Assembly (NCBI GenBank): GCA_023375675.1
Contig: JALQBC010000014.1
Location: forward strand, 558,001 to 622,000
DNA length: 64,000 nucleotides
Direction of reading: 5' to 3'
Source: Cytospora piceicola
Taxonomy: Eukaryota; Ascomycota; Sordariomycetes; Diaporthales; Cytosporaceae
Position 1 is the stretch's first letter, and each line of letters starts with the position of its first letter. The position numbers and the translations under genes are program-made. This document shows, one piece after another, positions 12,173 to 24,839 of the stretch. Below the pieces are notes generated by a model. The model was not told where the DNA came from, ran no database searches, and saw only the letters and a program-made list of their open reading frames with translations.

Positions 12173-15100
12173 ATGTCGCACCGACCACATCCTCTACGGC
12201 AGGCATATACAGTTGACTACTCGATCGATCGTCAACCCTCGACAACTTCGTCCGCTTCGTCCGCCTACTCACATTCTTCCGGCCAGCTCGACTTGAGTCG
12301 CACCACCACCCAGTCCTCTGCAGACTCAGCCGGTTATGGATCGATGGGTCACAGGCGGGGCAAGAGCGAGGCCAGCCCCAAGCTCCCTCCCTCGCCCAAG
12401 AGCCCAGATAGCCGACCTCAGACCAGCGCAGGTGCCGCAGGGAATGTGTACAGCATGGCAAGGCAGTCGCTGAGACCGCTTCCACATCCGCCCAACTCTG
12501 CCCCTATGCCTCCCGCTCACGACTCTTCCCGCCGTCACGAACGAGGCCAGTCCGTCGACACAGGAAAACTGTCACTCCTACAGCCGCCCCTCTCAGCCCC
12601 TACGCCTCCCGCTCGCGACCCCTCATACCGCACTGAACGAGGCCAGTCCATCGATATAGGCAAAGTATCACATTCACAGCCGCCCCTCTCGGCTCTTACG
12701 CCTCCTGCTCGCGACCTCTCATACCGTCATGAACGAGGCCAGTCCGTCGACATAGGAAAACTGTCACTGAATAACGACAAGGAACCTCCTTCCCCAACCT
12801 CCAAACCTCGAGCTCGCGCATCCACTACACGACCAACGTCAATGGTCCTCACTCGGTCCGATGGTTTCCTTGGAGGAAGCGCTGGTCTCCCTCCACCGAA
12901 TATGCCGCTACATCAACCACATGCAGCGCAGCTTGCTAGGCCCGATCTCTTGAGCCTGGGCAGGTCCTCTACGAGTCAGCTACGCACCTTGTCTAAGCTG
13001 GCCCAATCCGGTGAGGCGGAAGAGTTCGCCATCTTACCTGCCCAGCAGGTCGTCGGCTTGCGTGGTCGCCGAAGGTTACAAAAAGAGCCTGGATCGAGCC
13101 CGGTGGGGCAAAGGAGTAGTGGCTATGGCTGGGAAGGGAGGAATTGGATGGACAAGCAGCGACAGTTCCTCCAAGCTTACGAGTATCTCTGCCATATTGG
13201 AGAGGCCAAAGAATGGATCGAGGATGTCATGCACAAACCTATACCGCCTATCGTTGAGCTGGAAGAAGCGATGCGGGATGGTGTGACTCTGGCAGAATTA
13301 GTGGAATCCTTAAACCCTACCAAGCGATACAGGATATTTCGAAACCCCCGACTTCAATACAGGCATTCCGACAATATTGCCATATTCTTTCGCTACCTAG
13401 ATGAGGTCGAGTTGCCTGACCTGTTCAGATTCGAGTTGATCGATCTGTACGAGAAGAAAAATATACCCAAGGTCATATACTGTATTCACGCACTCAGTTG
13501 GCTTCTCTTCCGAAAAGGCATCGTCGCATTTCGCATCGGCAATCTGGTCGGACAACTTGAGTTTGAACATCATGAGCTGGAGGCTATGCAGAAAGGTCTG
13601 GATAAGCTCGGTGTCACCATGCCCAGCTTCGGCACCATGGGTGCCGACTTTGGTGAGGAGGCAGCGCCCGAGCCCGAGCCAGAGCCAGAGGAGACCGAGG
13701 ACGAGAGAATCGAGAGAGAACTCGCTGAAAACGAGGATGTCATTCTAGATCTGCAGGCTCAAATGCGAGGAGCAATGTGCAGGATGAAACTTGGCGCTAT
13801 GATGCAACTTCTTTGGAACTCAGAAGAGTGGCTGATCGACCTCCAGTCCCGTATTCGTGGAGACTTCACCCGTCAAGTGGTCAATTACCGACTACAGATG
13901 AGGCACTTCGCCGTCAATCTTCAGAGCGCAGCCCGTGGCTTTCTTGCTCGCCGAAGGCAGGTGCAAAAGGATACGGTCTTCAAGAGTACGGAAGGCGATA
14001 TTCTCGACCTTCAGAGCATGATACGGGCTGCCAAGGTCCGTCGCGAAACACGAGACGTGCGCTCGGAACTCGCCCGGGCCTCTGGACCTGTTCGGGGTGT
14101 TCAGGCGGCCTTCATGGGCTACTTGGCCCGCCAGGGCATCCGCCGCCAGATGGAGGAAACGGCTGCTGTGGCTGGCCCCATTACTGGGTTCCAGGCTGCT
14201 CTCCGTGGTACTCTCTTGAGAAGTAGGATGGGTGACGACCAGCAACTCTTAGCAAGGCAAACCAAGGCTGTCACCGGCCTGCAGGCTGCTCTCCGTGGAG
14301 CCCTCGTGAGGGATCGGCTGGACGAAGACCAACAACTCCTAGCAAGGCAAGCCGAGGCCGTCACCGACCTGCAGGCTGCTATCCGTGGAGCCCTTGTGAG
14401 GGATCGGCTAGACGAAGACCAACAGGCTCTAGCAAGCCAAGCGGAGGAGGTCACCGACCTGCAGGCCGCTATCCGTGGAACGCTCCTGAGGAATAGGCTG
14501 GAGGGAGACCAGCAGCACATAGCAAGACAAGCCAAGGCCGTCACCGGCCTGCAGGCTGCTATTCGCGGAACGCTTCTAAGGAGTAGGCTGGACGAAGACC
14601 AGCAACTCCTAGCAGGACAGGCCGAGGCCATTACCGACTTACAAGCTGCCGCAAGGGCGATGCTGACTAGAAACCAGGCCGCCGTGCAGAGAGAGGCTCT
14701 TCAGCAGTACACGCCGGAATGGAACTCTCTTCAAGCCGCTTGTCGGGGGCGATCGGCGAGAACAGCCGTCAACCAGACAAAGGCGGATCTCATGCAGCAT
14801 ACGTCAGCGATAGAGGCGTTGCAGTCCTGCATACGCGCATCTGCTGTCCGCAGGGACATTTCAACATTGCTCGAGGATCTCAGTGCCTACGAGCCTGAGG
14901 TCGTCGACCTTCAGTCTAATATCCGCGGCATGCTAGAACGGCAGCGACTTGCCGAAGATCGTCAAGCCTTGGCCAAGCAGGCTCCGAAAATTACTCGTTT
15001 CCAAGCATGTATTCGTGGTGACTTGTTCCGGGCAAAGCATCTCGCCCTGCTAGAGGACCTGGAAGAGAATGAAGAGGAAGTGGTCGCTCTTCAATCCCTT

Positions 15101-17793
15101 GCCCGAGCAATGATGCTTCGGGAGAATGTGGGTTTCCTTCTTGGTGCACTTGAGGAGGAAGAAGAGTCCATTGTTGCCGTCCAGGCCGCCGCCAATGCCT
15201 TCATTGTGCGAGCAAGGTTTGAGGAAAAGAAGCGCTACTACCGCGAGAATATGGAGAGGGTTGTCAAGATTCAAAGCTTTGTCCGAGGTAAGCTTCAGGG
15301 AGAGGCTTACAAGAGTTTAACAACCGGCAAGAACCCGCCAGTCGGTGCTGTCAAGAACTTCGTCCATTTGCTCAACGACAGTGATTTCGATTTCAACGAA
15401 GAAATCGAGTTCGAGCGTATGCGGAAGACTGTTGTTCAGCAAGTAAGGCAAAATGAGATGCTCGAGCAGTATATCGATCAACTGGACATCAAGATCGCGC
15501 TGCTTGTCAAGAACAAGATCACACTGGACGAAGTCGTGCGACACCAGCACAACTACGGTGGACACGCTGGCACGCTGCTTGCGAACAGCTCCATGATTAC
15601 AGCCAACCAGTTCGATCTCAAGGCACTCAACAAGAGCTCCCGGAAGAAGCTTGACTTGTACCAACAGCTCTTTTTCAGTCTTCAGACACAACCTCAGTAC
15701 CTTGCTCGCCTCTTCAAGCGTTTCCGCGAACAGGGAATAGCAGAAAAGGAATGCAAACGTAACGAGCATCTCATGATGGGCTTATTTGGATACGCGCAAA
15801 AGCGAAGAGAGGAATACTATCTGCTCAAGCTTGTTTCGCGGGCGGTCAAGGAGGAGATTGAAGCCTGTAACAGTGTCCAAGATTACCATCGTGGCAATTT
15901 CTTCTGGTCAAAACTCCTGAGCAACTACACCCGCTCTCCGCGCGACAGGAAATATTGGAGAGATCTTTTTGGGCCAGTGATCCGGGACAACATTATCGAA
16001 GACCCTGCACTAGATCTCGAAAGCGACCCGATGCAGATTTATAGGTCGGCTATCAACAATGAGGAGCTCCGGACTGGTCGGCCCAGCAGGAGACCACTTG
16101 ACATTCCCCGGGAGTTGGCTATAAAAGATCCAGAGACCCGAGAACTGTTCATTGACCACCTCCGCGACCTTCGTGAGATTTGTGACCAGTTCTTCCTCGG
16201 TCTGGAAGATCTCATCCCTCGTCTACCTTACGGACTGCGGTACCTGTGCCAGCAGATGTTCCAGTTCCTCTGCCAACACTTCCAGCGAGAGCCGCAAGAA
16301 AATTTGCTTCAGATGGTTGGCAACTGGTTCTGGCGCTTCTACCTGCACAATGCATTGACCTCTCCCGAGACTGCTGGTGTCATCGAGAAACAGCTAAGTC
16401 CTCTTCAGAGGCGGAACCTGGGCGAGGTGGCCAAGGTGCTTGGCCAAGTCGCTTCTGGGCGTCACTTTGGCGGTGAGAATATCTACCTCCAGCCACTCAA
16501 TGCCTTCATTGGAGACTCCATCGAGCGCATGAACGACATCATGAGGGCTCTTATTTCTGTGCCGGACGCGGAGAGTACGTTCGACATTGACGAGTACAAT
16601 GACTTGTACGCAAAGAACCGGCCAACACTATACATAAAAATGAGCGACATTTTCGACATCCACAAACTCGTCGCAGCTGAGCTTCCCTTCATCTGCCCTA
16701 ACCGGGATGACGTGCTCCGCGAGATCATGCAAGATCTTGGTAGCGCCAAGAGCAACGAGAGCGAGATGACAGCTACGGGCTCATCCGATATCCAGATGTT
16801 CCTGACGCCAAAACTGCATGATGTGGAGGATCCAGAGGCTGAGATCAAGGCTTTGTTCATGGAAACCAAACGATGCATTCTTTATATCATTCGCGTCCAA
16901 AGTGGTGTCAACCTTCTTGAGATTCTGGTTAAACCGATCAGCCCCGAAGATGAGCTCAAGTGGGAGACCGTTTTGCGTGAAGACTTCTCTGGGAAAGACA
17001 ACACGAGGGGTGCATACTCTGATACGCACATGGTTGATGTCACGGCCATGACCTACTATGAGCTGAAGCGAACCGCGCTTCAGAACGTCATGGCGCTTGA
17101 GAAGATGGGCCGCATTACCAAGCACAACTTCTACCAAGATGTGCTCAACGCTATCGCACTCGACATCCGCACCAAGAGCAGGAGAAGAGTGCAGAGGCAG
17201 CGAGAGTTAGAGGGCGTACGTTTGACTCTGGGCAATTTACATGAAAAGGCCGAGTACCTCGAGCAGCAGCGCAAGAGTTATGATGACTACATCGAGCAGG
17301 CCATGTCGACGCTGCAGAAGAACAAGGGGTAAGTCACCAACAGGTTTTCTGAACACGACGAATACAGACACAAGATGCTAACCACTGGCAAAAAAACAAC
17401 AGAAAGAAGAAGTTCCTCCTTCCCTTCACCCGGCAGTACAACCACCAGCGCGAGCTCGAGCGCAGCGGACGGGTGCCCAAGTTCGGCTCGTACAAGTACA
17501 GCGCGCGGCAGCTGATGGACAAGGGCGTCCTCGTCCAGTGGACTGGCACCGCGGACCGCGACTGGGACAAGATCAACCTGACCCTGTCTTGCGACCAGGT
17601 CGGCGTGTTCGCCATCGAGGGGTCAAGAGGCCACATCCAGATCCCCGGGGCCAGCGCCTTGGTGCCCATCGAGGACCTGCTCCAGGCGCAGTTCGAGAGC
17701 CAGCAGTTCATGACGCTGTTTGAGGGCAACTTGAGGCTGAATGTCAACCTGCTGCTGCATTTGTTGTATAAAAAGTTTTATAAGACCCAGTAA
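12173..17793 (+). CDS. IQG1: IQGAP-family cytokinesis scaffold (Rng2/Iqg1-like)
   Basis: Two exons, 12173-17328 and 17403-17793, give 1848 residues. IQGAPs bind actin, calmodulin or myosin light chains and Rho-type GTPases, and organise the actomyosin ring. The N-terminal ~310 residues are disordered and Ser/Pro-rich and contain three copies of a 32-residue repeat. A calponin-homology domain lies at about 328-440. About 18 IQ-like motifs (core LQAAxRGxLxR) fill residues 520-1040. A RasGAP-related domain (about 1110-1480) and a RasGAP C-terminal domain (about 1500-1850) follow. The GAP-like domain of this family lacks GAP activity and binds GTPases. The 74-nt intron has a clear GCTAACC branch site and joins KNKG to KKKFLLPF in frame. 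Five of the IQ units are near-identical 90-bp tandem copies. Confidence 0.95.
12490..12777 (+). repeat. 96-bp tandem repeat, 3 copies, coding
   Basis: Three head-to-tail units begin at about 12490, 12586 and 12682. Each encodes a 32-residue block with the core PPARDxSYRxERGQSxDIGK. The shared GAACGAGGCCAGTCC segment recurs at 12539, 12635 and 12731, exactly 96 bp apart. The repeats lie in the disordered N-terminal region of the IQGAP protein, upstream of the CH domain. Confidence 0.93.
14180..14660 (+). repeat. 90-bp tandem array encoding IQ motifs
   Basis: Five full units start at 14180, 14270, 14360, 14450 and 14540, and a diverging sixth starts at 14630. Each 30-residue unit has the form VTxLQAAxRGxLxRxRLxxDQQxLAxQA, a calmodulin/light-chain-binding IQ core plus a fixed linker. 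Flanking IQ motifs in the gene are far more divergent, so this block looks recently expanded or homogenised. Confidence 0.93.
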
Positions 17794-18498
17794 TGAGTCA
17801 CATCGGCTCATGGGCTGGGGACGGGGGTGAGAGGAATGGCTTAAGTGAGGCGGAAAACTTTCATGTCATGTTGACCATTGACGGATCGATGGAAGTCATG
17901 AGACACACGGTACGGAATGACCGTATGGATGATGGGGCCTGGGAATGGGATGGATACCTTTTGCAACCCCAGGCAGAATCGGTGTTTAGGGCGTGTTTCT
18001 GCATTTATGTTGGATTGGCTTGATTACTGGCAGGTGAAAGAGAGTGAGGAAGGTCCAGAACCGTGTTGCATGCACTCTTTGTAGGTTTGGGTACTTCGTC
18101 GGACAGGCTTCATACATACCCCCACGCGCATAGTACTTTTTATGATTCAATGGACATTATTGATTCGAACATATCTTGAAGGTTCCTCTACTTGGTGACA
18201 GCGAAGGGCTGGGTGGCTTTTATTGAACTCACCAGGTTGGGCGTCTGCTCGTAGGAGACAGAAGTTTCAGGTTCTCATTGTCACTCTTATCACTTCCTCA
18301 TCAGGCCAGATTTTGGTGGATCACTCGATCTTCGTTGATGTTTAGACGGGTAGATATCCTAAAGCTGTTCTTCCTCACTCCCGCGGATGCACTCAATAGT
18401 TTGGTATCTTCGTGTCTACCCAAACCTAGCCCGACGCCCAAAGGTCATAAATCGTCCATCATAGTAATACAATACACCCGTTCCCTCCAACCCCCCTT
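17794..18498. other. convergent 3' intergenic region
   Basis: About 705 bp between the stop codons of the IQGAP gene (+) and the permease (-). It should hold both 3' UTRs. No coding region, repeat or RNA gene is seen. Confidence 0.55.
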
Positions 18499-20255
18499 TC
18501 ACCTCCCAAACCTTCCCCTCTCCACGGCCCTCAACACCAGATACGCCGTAGCACTGAAGCCAAACCCCAACTCAAACCCAACATCCCCGCCAGACTCACC
18601 ACCACCACCACCACCACACAGCCTGCCCACAGGGCCCGTGAACCACACCTGCGCCATCCCCAGCACCGCGCCCAGCGCGCCCAGCACGAAGGCGCCCAGC
18701 GCCGCAAAGCCGGGCGGCAGCCTCGACGGGGTGTCGTAGTCCCCCACATCGTACAGGCCGGCGCGCCCGCCCCTCCGGAAGACAAAGTGCTCCGTCAGGG
18801 CCACGCCCTCGTAGATGGCGAGCCAGTAGCCGATGAGCAGCATGAAGTTCTCGAGCCACGGCTCGAACATGCCGTACCCGGGGACCGAGATGGCCACATA
18901 CGCGGCGGTGCAGACAAACGACCAGACGAACCGGGGCACCCGCTGCGTGCCCCTCGCGAGGACCTGGAGCGACAGGGCGACGCTGTAGATGTTGGGGCAG
19001 TTGTTGGCCACGGTGCTGAGCGCCAGCACCGCGACGCAGAACCGCCCGAAGCCGCCCAGGGGCGGCACCAGCACCTGGGCTAGCAGCCCGCCCACGCCAG
19101 ACCCGAGGTATGCGTCGCGGTATGGGTTGTTGCCGCCCGGGTCCGCCACGGAGGCGGTCATGACGGCCGCGCCGAGGAGCTCGGTGAGGACGAGCGGGAC
19201 GGCCAGCCCGCCAAAGGTCCACCAGAAGATGGCCCGGCGGGATCGGGTCTCGGGCTGGTACACGGTGAAGTCGGCCGCATAGGTCGTCCACCCTGTGGCG
19301 AAGCCGTATACGGACGCCGCGAAGCTGAGGATGCTGCCGGCCTCGGCCGTGCCCCGCGACAAGGGGAACAGGGGGTCGAAATTTCCCGAGTGGGCGAGCT
19401 CGGCGGCCACGATGCAGAAGATGACGAGGACGGGGATCCAGGACCACCGCTCGTACGCGTGGACGATGCTGTAGCCGAAGGCGGTAATAAGGAGGGTTGA
19501 GAGGGCAATTATGAGGATACCAGCCCAGCCGGGCAGGGGATGGGACGGGTTAATTGAGGCTAGGAGTTGGGCGCCAACGATCACGTTGACGGAAGCCCAG
19601 CCTATGCAGGCTAGGATATTGAAGATTGCGACTTTTTGAAGTTAGTATTTTGTCTGTTTCTCAATGTATGGGCTCTGGTTGAATAATATGGTTGGACATA
19701 CCGAGCTTGACTCCATAGTAACCAAAGAAGAACCGCGACAGGACCATCTGACGCAGGCCGAAACGAGGTCCAAACATAGAGAAGAAGCTCACGGGCAGTA
19801 TGCCCAAGATATTGACAAACACTACTGTCAGTGCTGCGTCCACAAAGCCGAGCTTGAAGACGGGCTGTGCCAGGGCACCAATGGCGAAGGTTGATACTGT
19901 CAGATTTGCTGACATCCACTGTGGCAGAATACATCAGTCGCTGTTCCTTGTGCTTCTGTTGGCAATAAGATATGTGTCTTCCTCCTCGATAGAGGATCTC
20001 GCTGGGGTTGCTTACCAGTGTCCCAATTTTGCTCAGACTTGTGTCTGTCCGTTCCCCAGGAAGCACCTGCTCAATCCCTCGCTGCTCGACCCCGAACTTG
20101 CCAGCAAATCGCTGAATTTTGCCTAGTACATTATCTCCTTCATGAAGAACCTGTTTCTCATTTGCAGTAGAATCTGTTGCAAATTCAGTTTCGAGGACGT
20201 GGTCTTTTTCTCCCAGACTAAACCTGCGTTCCGTATCTTGTGGAAAACAAGCCAT
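18499..20255 (-). CDS. FCY2: purine-cytosine permease (NCS1 family)
   Basis: Exons 20016-20255, 19702-19918 and 18499-19631 give 529 residues, typical for fungal Fcy2-type transporters. Such proteins import adenine, guanine, hypoxanthine and cytosine, and the drug 5-fluorocytosine, by proton symport at the plasma membrane. The N-terminal FGVEQRGIEQV and RTDTSLSKIGTLW motifs, then ANLTVSTFAIGAL, FGPRFGLRQM and SRFFFGYYGVKL, are hallmarks of the family. GFATGWTTYAADFTVY and ANNCPNIYS are the conserved substrate-path segments. About 12 membrane spans are expected. A run of six glycines encoded by a (GGT)n tract lies in the last loop (DNA 18598-18617). The ATG at 20255 gives an 80-residue cytosolic N-terminus. 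Confidence 0.95.
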
Positions 20256-23200
20256 CTTTCGTTGCTTCCCGGTTGTGTCAGGGCCGTATGAAGTCAAAGC
20301 TCTATGTAAAGAATGGCAATGAAACGTTTGATAATATATGATAGCAGAAGAGGAGACGCTAGGCAACGTTGCGAATGCCGGAGGTAGTCACTTGCACTGG
20401 CGAGGAAGCCTATCAGACTTAACTCAAAATCAAGGCTTCTTTGAAAGGGGAAAGGGCGTCAACCTTTGAGCAGCTGATCCAACTGACGATACGTTTGAGG
20501 TTGGAAATAATCGAGGACCGAGGAGCCGTTATATGTCATTAGATGTTGTTGGTACACCAAAGTATAAAAGCGACTCCGTCGTAGCCGCCGTGGGCTTCAC
20601 ACGTGGCTAGAGCTAGAGTCGTGGAAGCAGTACATATCAAGAATGGCCACCGGGATGCTTGCTGTGGTGCATGGACTGGAATCAACGTTCTGCGCACTGC
20701 GGAACCCCTGAGCGAGGCATGGAGAGATACGCCTTGCAAGTATTTCCTGTCGTAGTTGGGTATACAAGGCGTAACAGGACACTAGCAATTGCATTCTCTC
20801 GAAGCTGTGAAGTGACAAGCTGCAAGCCTCGACGTGTAATCGACGGCACATGCTGATACGGGCAGGATAGCGACAGAATGGTAGTACATGTCCAATGAAA
20901 ATGACGGAGGAACCAACCCGGCTATGCCGTGCATCATCCTCAGCGTTGCGCTCGCCTATAGAGTGCGTGCTGGACCGATTGGAACGACCTTTGGGAAATG
21001 CGCAGAATATTGCGCTGTTTGACTTGGCGTCTCTGTCTTGTAGCAGGTGGTGAAGAACGGTGTGACGATATAGGCTAGATGGTTGATATCGGGACTCACC
21101 GGACCTTTTGAGAGCCACTGTATTGCACTTCGGCAAGTCGCTCCAGGACAGTCAGGGTCCTATGTTCAGTCTGTCCGGCGAGTGCTTCTCATTCTATGAG
21201 GCATCTATTCCTTGCGCGGATACCCGTTCAACACCACAGACACCTCGCGTTATCTGAGGAAAAGGGGAGGTGTCTCTAAGAAGGCAGAGGGCCGAATGGA
21301 CATGTGTGACCTTCGTCGTCCATATACACAAACAGCCTGCCTTGATTGGCAAAGTGCTCCAGTCAGGCTGTGAGCGACTACTCATTGGGGGAACAGTGTT
21401 TGTGTACCGCATCCAGGTCACACCTGTGCTGCCACAGACTAACGTCGTCGTACAGTTCAACAATGAGGATAGGATCCACAGTCAAAAACAGCCGTCCATT
21501 CGATCCTTCATATCAAAAGCCCTTGGCAACTATCATTTCCGCGCACGACGTAAAGCTTTCTTAGATGATGAATGATGACAGCATCATGGCTGGCCTGCTT
21601 GGCACGTTGCCGAGAAGGTGATGTGGTCAACTGGTCTGCCTCCAACGTAAGGCCCTCCTCATCTAACAACTCAAAATTCAGCTGTAACGGATCACATCAG
21701 AAGGGAAAAGGCAACCACAATATATCGGCAGATGGTAGGGCAGACAACCGAGTTGCAAACTGGATAACCAGCAAAGTGGGTGCCAAAAGTTCACCAGGCC
21801 GTACACTTGTATAAGCCTGGACAGAGCGAGACCTCCACCCCGGACCTCTTGTCCCTCTTTGCCACCTTCTAGTCCAGGTGCAATTACCATGGCAGACGCA
21901 AGTTCTATACTCAAGGTTTCAGCGACACGCACGGCCCACGGCTGAGAAATATGGGATCGAAAAATCAGCCAAATAAAAGATATGAAGTGTGGCACATAGC
22001 ACAACTTCATGCCGACCAGGTCATGACTCTTGGATCCGTTGGCCGCCTGAAAAGGGGTCAGCCAAGTGCTCATTGCTCAGGTCAACGTTGTATCCCCCGA
22101 TATGCGTCGTATCTTCGAGGACACGATCTGAGAAGTCACGGCTTGATGAGGTTGATAGAGTTGGGAACTTCGGTAGCAACTGTGGTCTGTCTGCAGAATG
22201 TTCCGGCTTTGCCTCCAGGAACGGCTATCCTCCGCACAACGGCTTATCCGAAGGCCGAGACCACAACGTTGTTTCAAACCGCCAGCAACTGGGGTGGCAA
22301 ACCAGGGTGATACCTGCCCGGTTGGTGAGATGATCCGGCGAGGACGGTCCTGACTTCTCAGACAAAATGGGCTTTTTTCTTCTTCTCTTGTCATCTCCCT
22401 GTGGCACTCGGTCTGAGTCAACATCGTTATAAGCTGGGCTGTAGCACTCTCGACGGATCTAAGGTCAGGTCCAGAATGTAGGTTGGAGGTGGGGATCTGG
22501 GTAAGACGACGCAGTGGGCAGCCTTTTCCCCTGTTGCACGGCATCTCAAAGCGGACCGGCAGTGCGATGGTATGTTTGATGGTATGTTGCGCGGAAGTGA
22601 GGGTGATGACGATGACGCTTAGAGATAGGCATCGCGAAAGCTGTTTGTATGGTGCGGCTATGTTTTCGATCGTGACACTTGCACAGCAGGAGGCGGTCCG
22701 TGTATGCGGTGCCTGTTTGGGGATCTCGGGCGCATGTACTGCGTTGCTCAAAGGCACGCTCTCTTTGGTTCGCATGGCGATGGCCAGACGTCGCTTCAAG
22801 AGAGAAGTCAAGAGCAAAAGAGGCCTGCAGGCAAGTACTACCGGTATGGTACATGTAGTCTACATAGTAACATAGCAGAGTATTATGTACCTACGGTGGA
22901 GGTAAGTCGTTGGTCGTCAGGAGAAGTGGAGACTTGCCCAGGTGGTTCCGGGGTCCGAATGAGATGTACATATCAGGCAGAGGTCCAGAATCGATTGATC
23001 ATCATCATCATCATCATCAATATCATCATCAATATCATCAGCATATGACTAAGAAAGAGAAAAGGAAGTGGAAAAAAGGCGTGCCGTATTCCGTTGTCAA
23101 TCTTGACTTTACACGGCAGGAAGTTTCTGAAACATGAACACCTGCCATTTCCGATGGTTGGGCTCATGCTGTTGGCCGTCGGCTGTTCGATTGGAAGGAA

Positions 23201-24839
23201 GGATGGATGGATAGATGAACGGATGCAAATATGGTTGGGAAAGTGCTATCAAGCATGGAGGGGTTAATTCGTTTCGACCTTGACATCCATCCCGCCATCC
23301 CGCCATCCCTTCATTGTTCCTGCCCTTTTTCCCGTCGCATAACCACAGTAATAAGCTCCAAACTTAAATTTGGTGGCCCCGCAAAACATCCATGGCATAG
23401 CATGCATGGCATGTGCTTTTTTTTCATCTGAACATTACTTACCTACCTACCTAGTACTAGGTACCTAGGTACTTACTATGCTCATTAGGTACTTACAGTA
23501 AGTACCTCGCAATTTAGATATCATGCCCCGTAAGGCTGGGGTACCCAGACAGACATCGGGACATCGTGGTCGACATCACCTCGTGCTGGATGACTGATGG
23601 TGTGTGACGGTATGTTGGTGCGTTGGTGTGTTACGAGCTGACGAGAGTGACTGTTATCCAAACCCAGGTAAGAAAAAGAGAGAGAGGGTATGGGGACGGG
23701 CGAGTGAGAGATTGAGGAATCGAGAGATTGAGAGGGTGAGAGAGTGAGAGTTGTAAGATTGGTAAGAGTTGTGAAGGTTGTGAAGGTGAGCGAGGGTGAG
23801 GGAATTCCCCCAAAACGACACACGTCCACGCAACGTCACAGTGCTCGAGGGGGTCGGGATAAAACCACCACTCACCATCAGCATCATCATTTATCATCTG
23901 CAAATGGCGATAACCCTCGGCCAGATTGCGAAGAACCATGGTTCCATGTTCGCCCGATTCGACGCAGAATCCACGTTGTGCGACCCGCCCTTTCTGGCTT
24001 CCAACGTTTTGGATGAGGGGGATCCACCTGTCCAGGTTCCTCCCGCAAACATAAAAAAAATAGAATAAACAAGAGATAAATCAAGTAGTCTCGAGTAGAG
24101 TGCACTAATTCATTCATTCATCCGTTGCGGATTTATTTCCCGTAATTCTTCCTGCCTCTCTACCCATTCATTTCCATGTTGTCGGGTAAGCAGCAGTTGC
24201 TGCAGATAAACACACATGCATGCATATGGCACCTCAAGGGCAAAACGTGCCTACAAAGTCAGAAAGTCTACCCAGGCTCCTAGGTACCTACCTACTTAGG
24301 TAGGTAGGTAGTGAACATTACTTGCTGTGTATGTATGTATGTAGTATCCATGGATGCTAGAAAGCTTGTGTCCATACCTACTTAAGTACCTAGGTATGTG
24401 CTTGATATCCAGATGTTCATCTTGTTTATATGGGCCCCGTGGTTCCCTCCGTACAGTGGTCCCTCCCCTCCACCCTCCTCATGATCGCCCTGCCCTGCAA
24501 CTTGACCTGTGCCTCTTAGCTCCGTTTGTGCGGTTTGTGTTATCAAGAGATAAGTGCAGAGTAACGGTGGTATATCTTTTTTTCTTGTGTCCCCATCCTT
24601 CAGATTTGCGTTGTTTCTGTCCTCTCTTCTCGGCAACCCTGAAGTATCAGCGCCCCCACGCCACTCCTCGCTCTCCTCCTCCTCCTCCTCCTCCTCCTCT
24701 GCCCAGGTACCTACTTAATTCAGCCCACCCCAAGAGGCTTACCTCTTTTCCCTCCCGAAGCCGAATCACCTTGACTTGGGTACACCTTTGCAGTTGCAAC
24801 TTACCTCCCTTCCTGTTGCAAACACCACAACGGGTCAAG
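20256..24839. other. 4.6-kb gene-poor tract
   Basis: No supported gene. Long frames in this stretch (for example 22077-22817, minus strand) start at TTG or lack family features. The tract contains an (ATC)n/(ATT) microsatellite at about 22996-23043, TACCTAGGTA-type arrays at 23437-23506, 24279-24313 and 24376-24398, and a (CCT)n tract at 24673-24700 in the likely leader of the secreted-peptide gene. The promoters of the flanking divergent genes must lie within it. Confidence 0.5.
23437..24398. repeat. cluster of TACCTAGGTA-type palindromic arrays
   Basis: Three arrays of CCTA/TAGG/TACC units lie at 23437-23506, 24279-24313 and 24376-24398, all in intergenic DNA upstream of the secreted-peptide gene. 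The first contains the core CTAGGTACCTAGGTAC and a second half that folds back on it. The same unit occurs elsewhere in the window (see findings). Confidence 0.8.

Noticed and set aside
14180..14660. Regularly spaced repeats resembling a CRISPR-like array
   Set aside because: The 90-bp period is fully coding and encodes IQ motifs with no unique spacers; the genome is fungal.
18596..19447. 283-codon frame overlapping the permease on the same strand
   Set aside because: A shifted-frame shadow of the GC-rich permease exon, with Arg/Pro/Ala-rich composition and no membrane spans.
22077..22817. 246-codon frame on the minus strand in the gene-poor tract
   Set aside because: It begins at TTG, has no recognisable domain, and no splice extension gives a known family.
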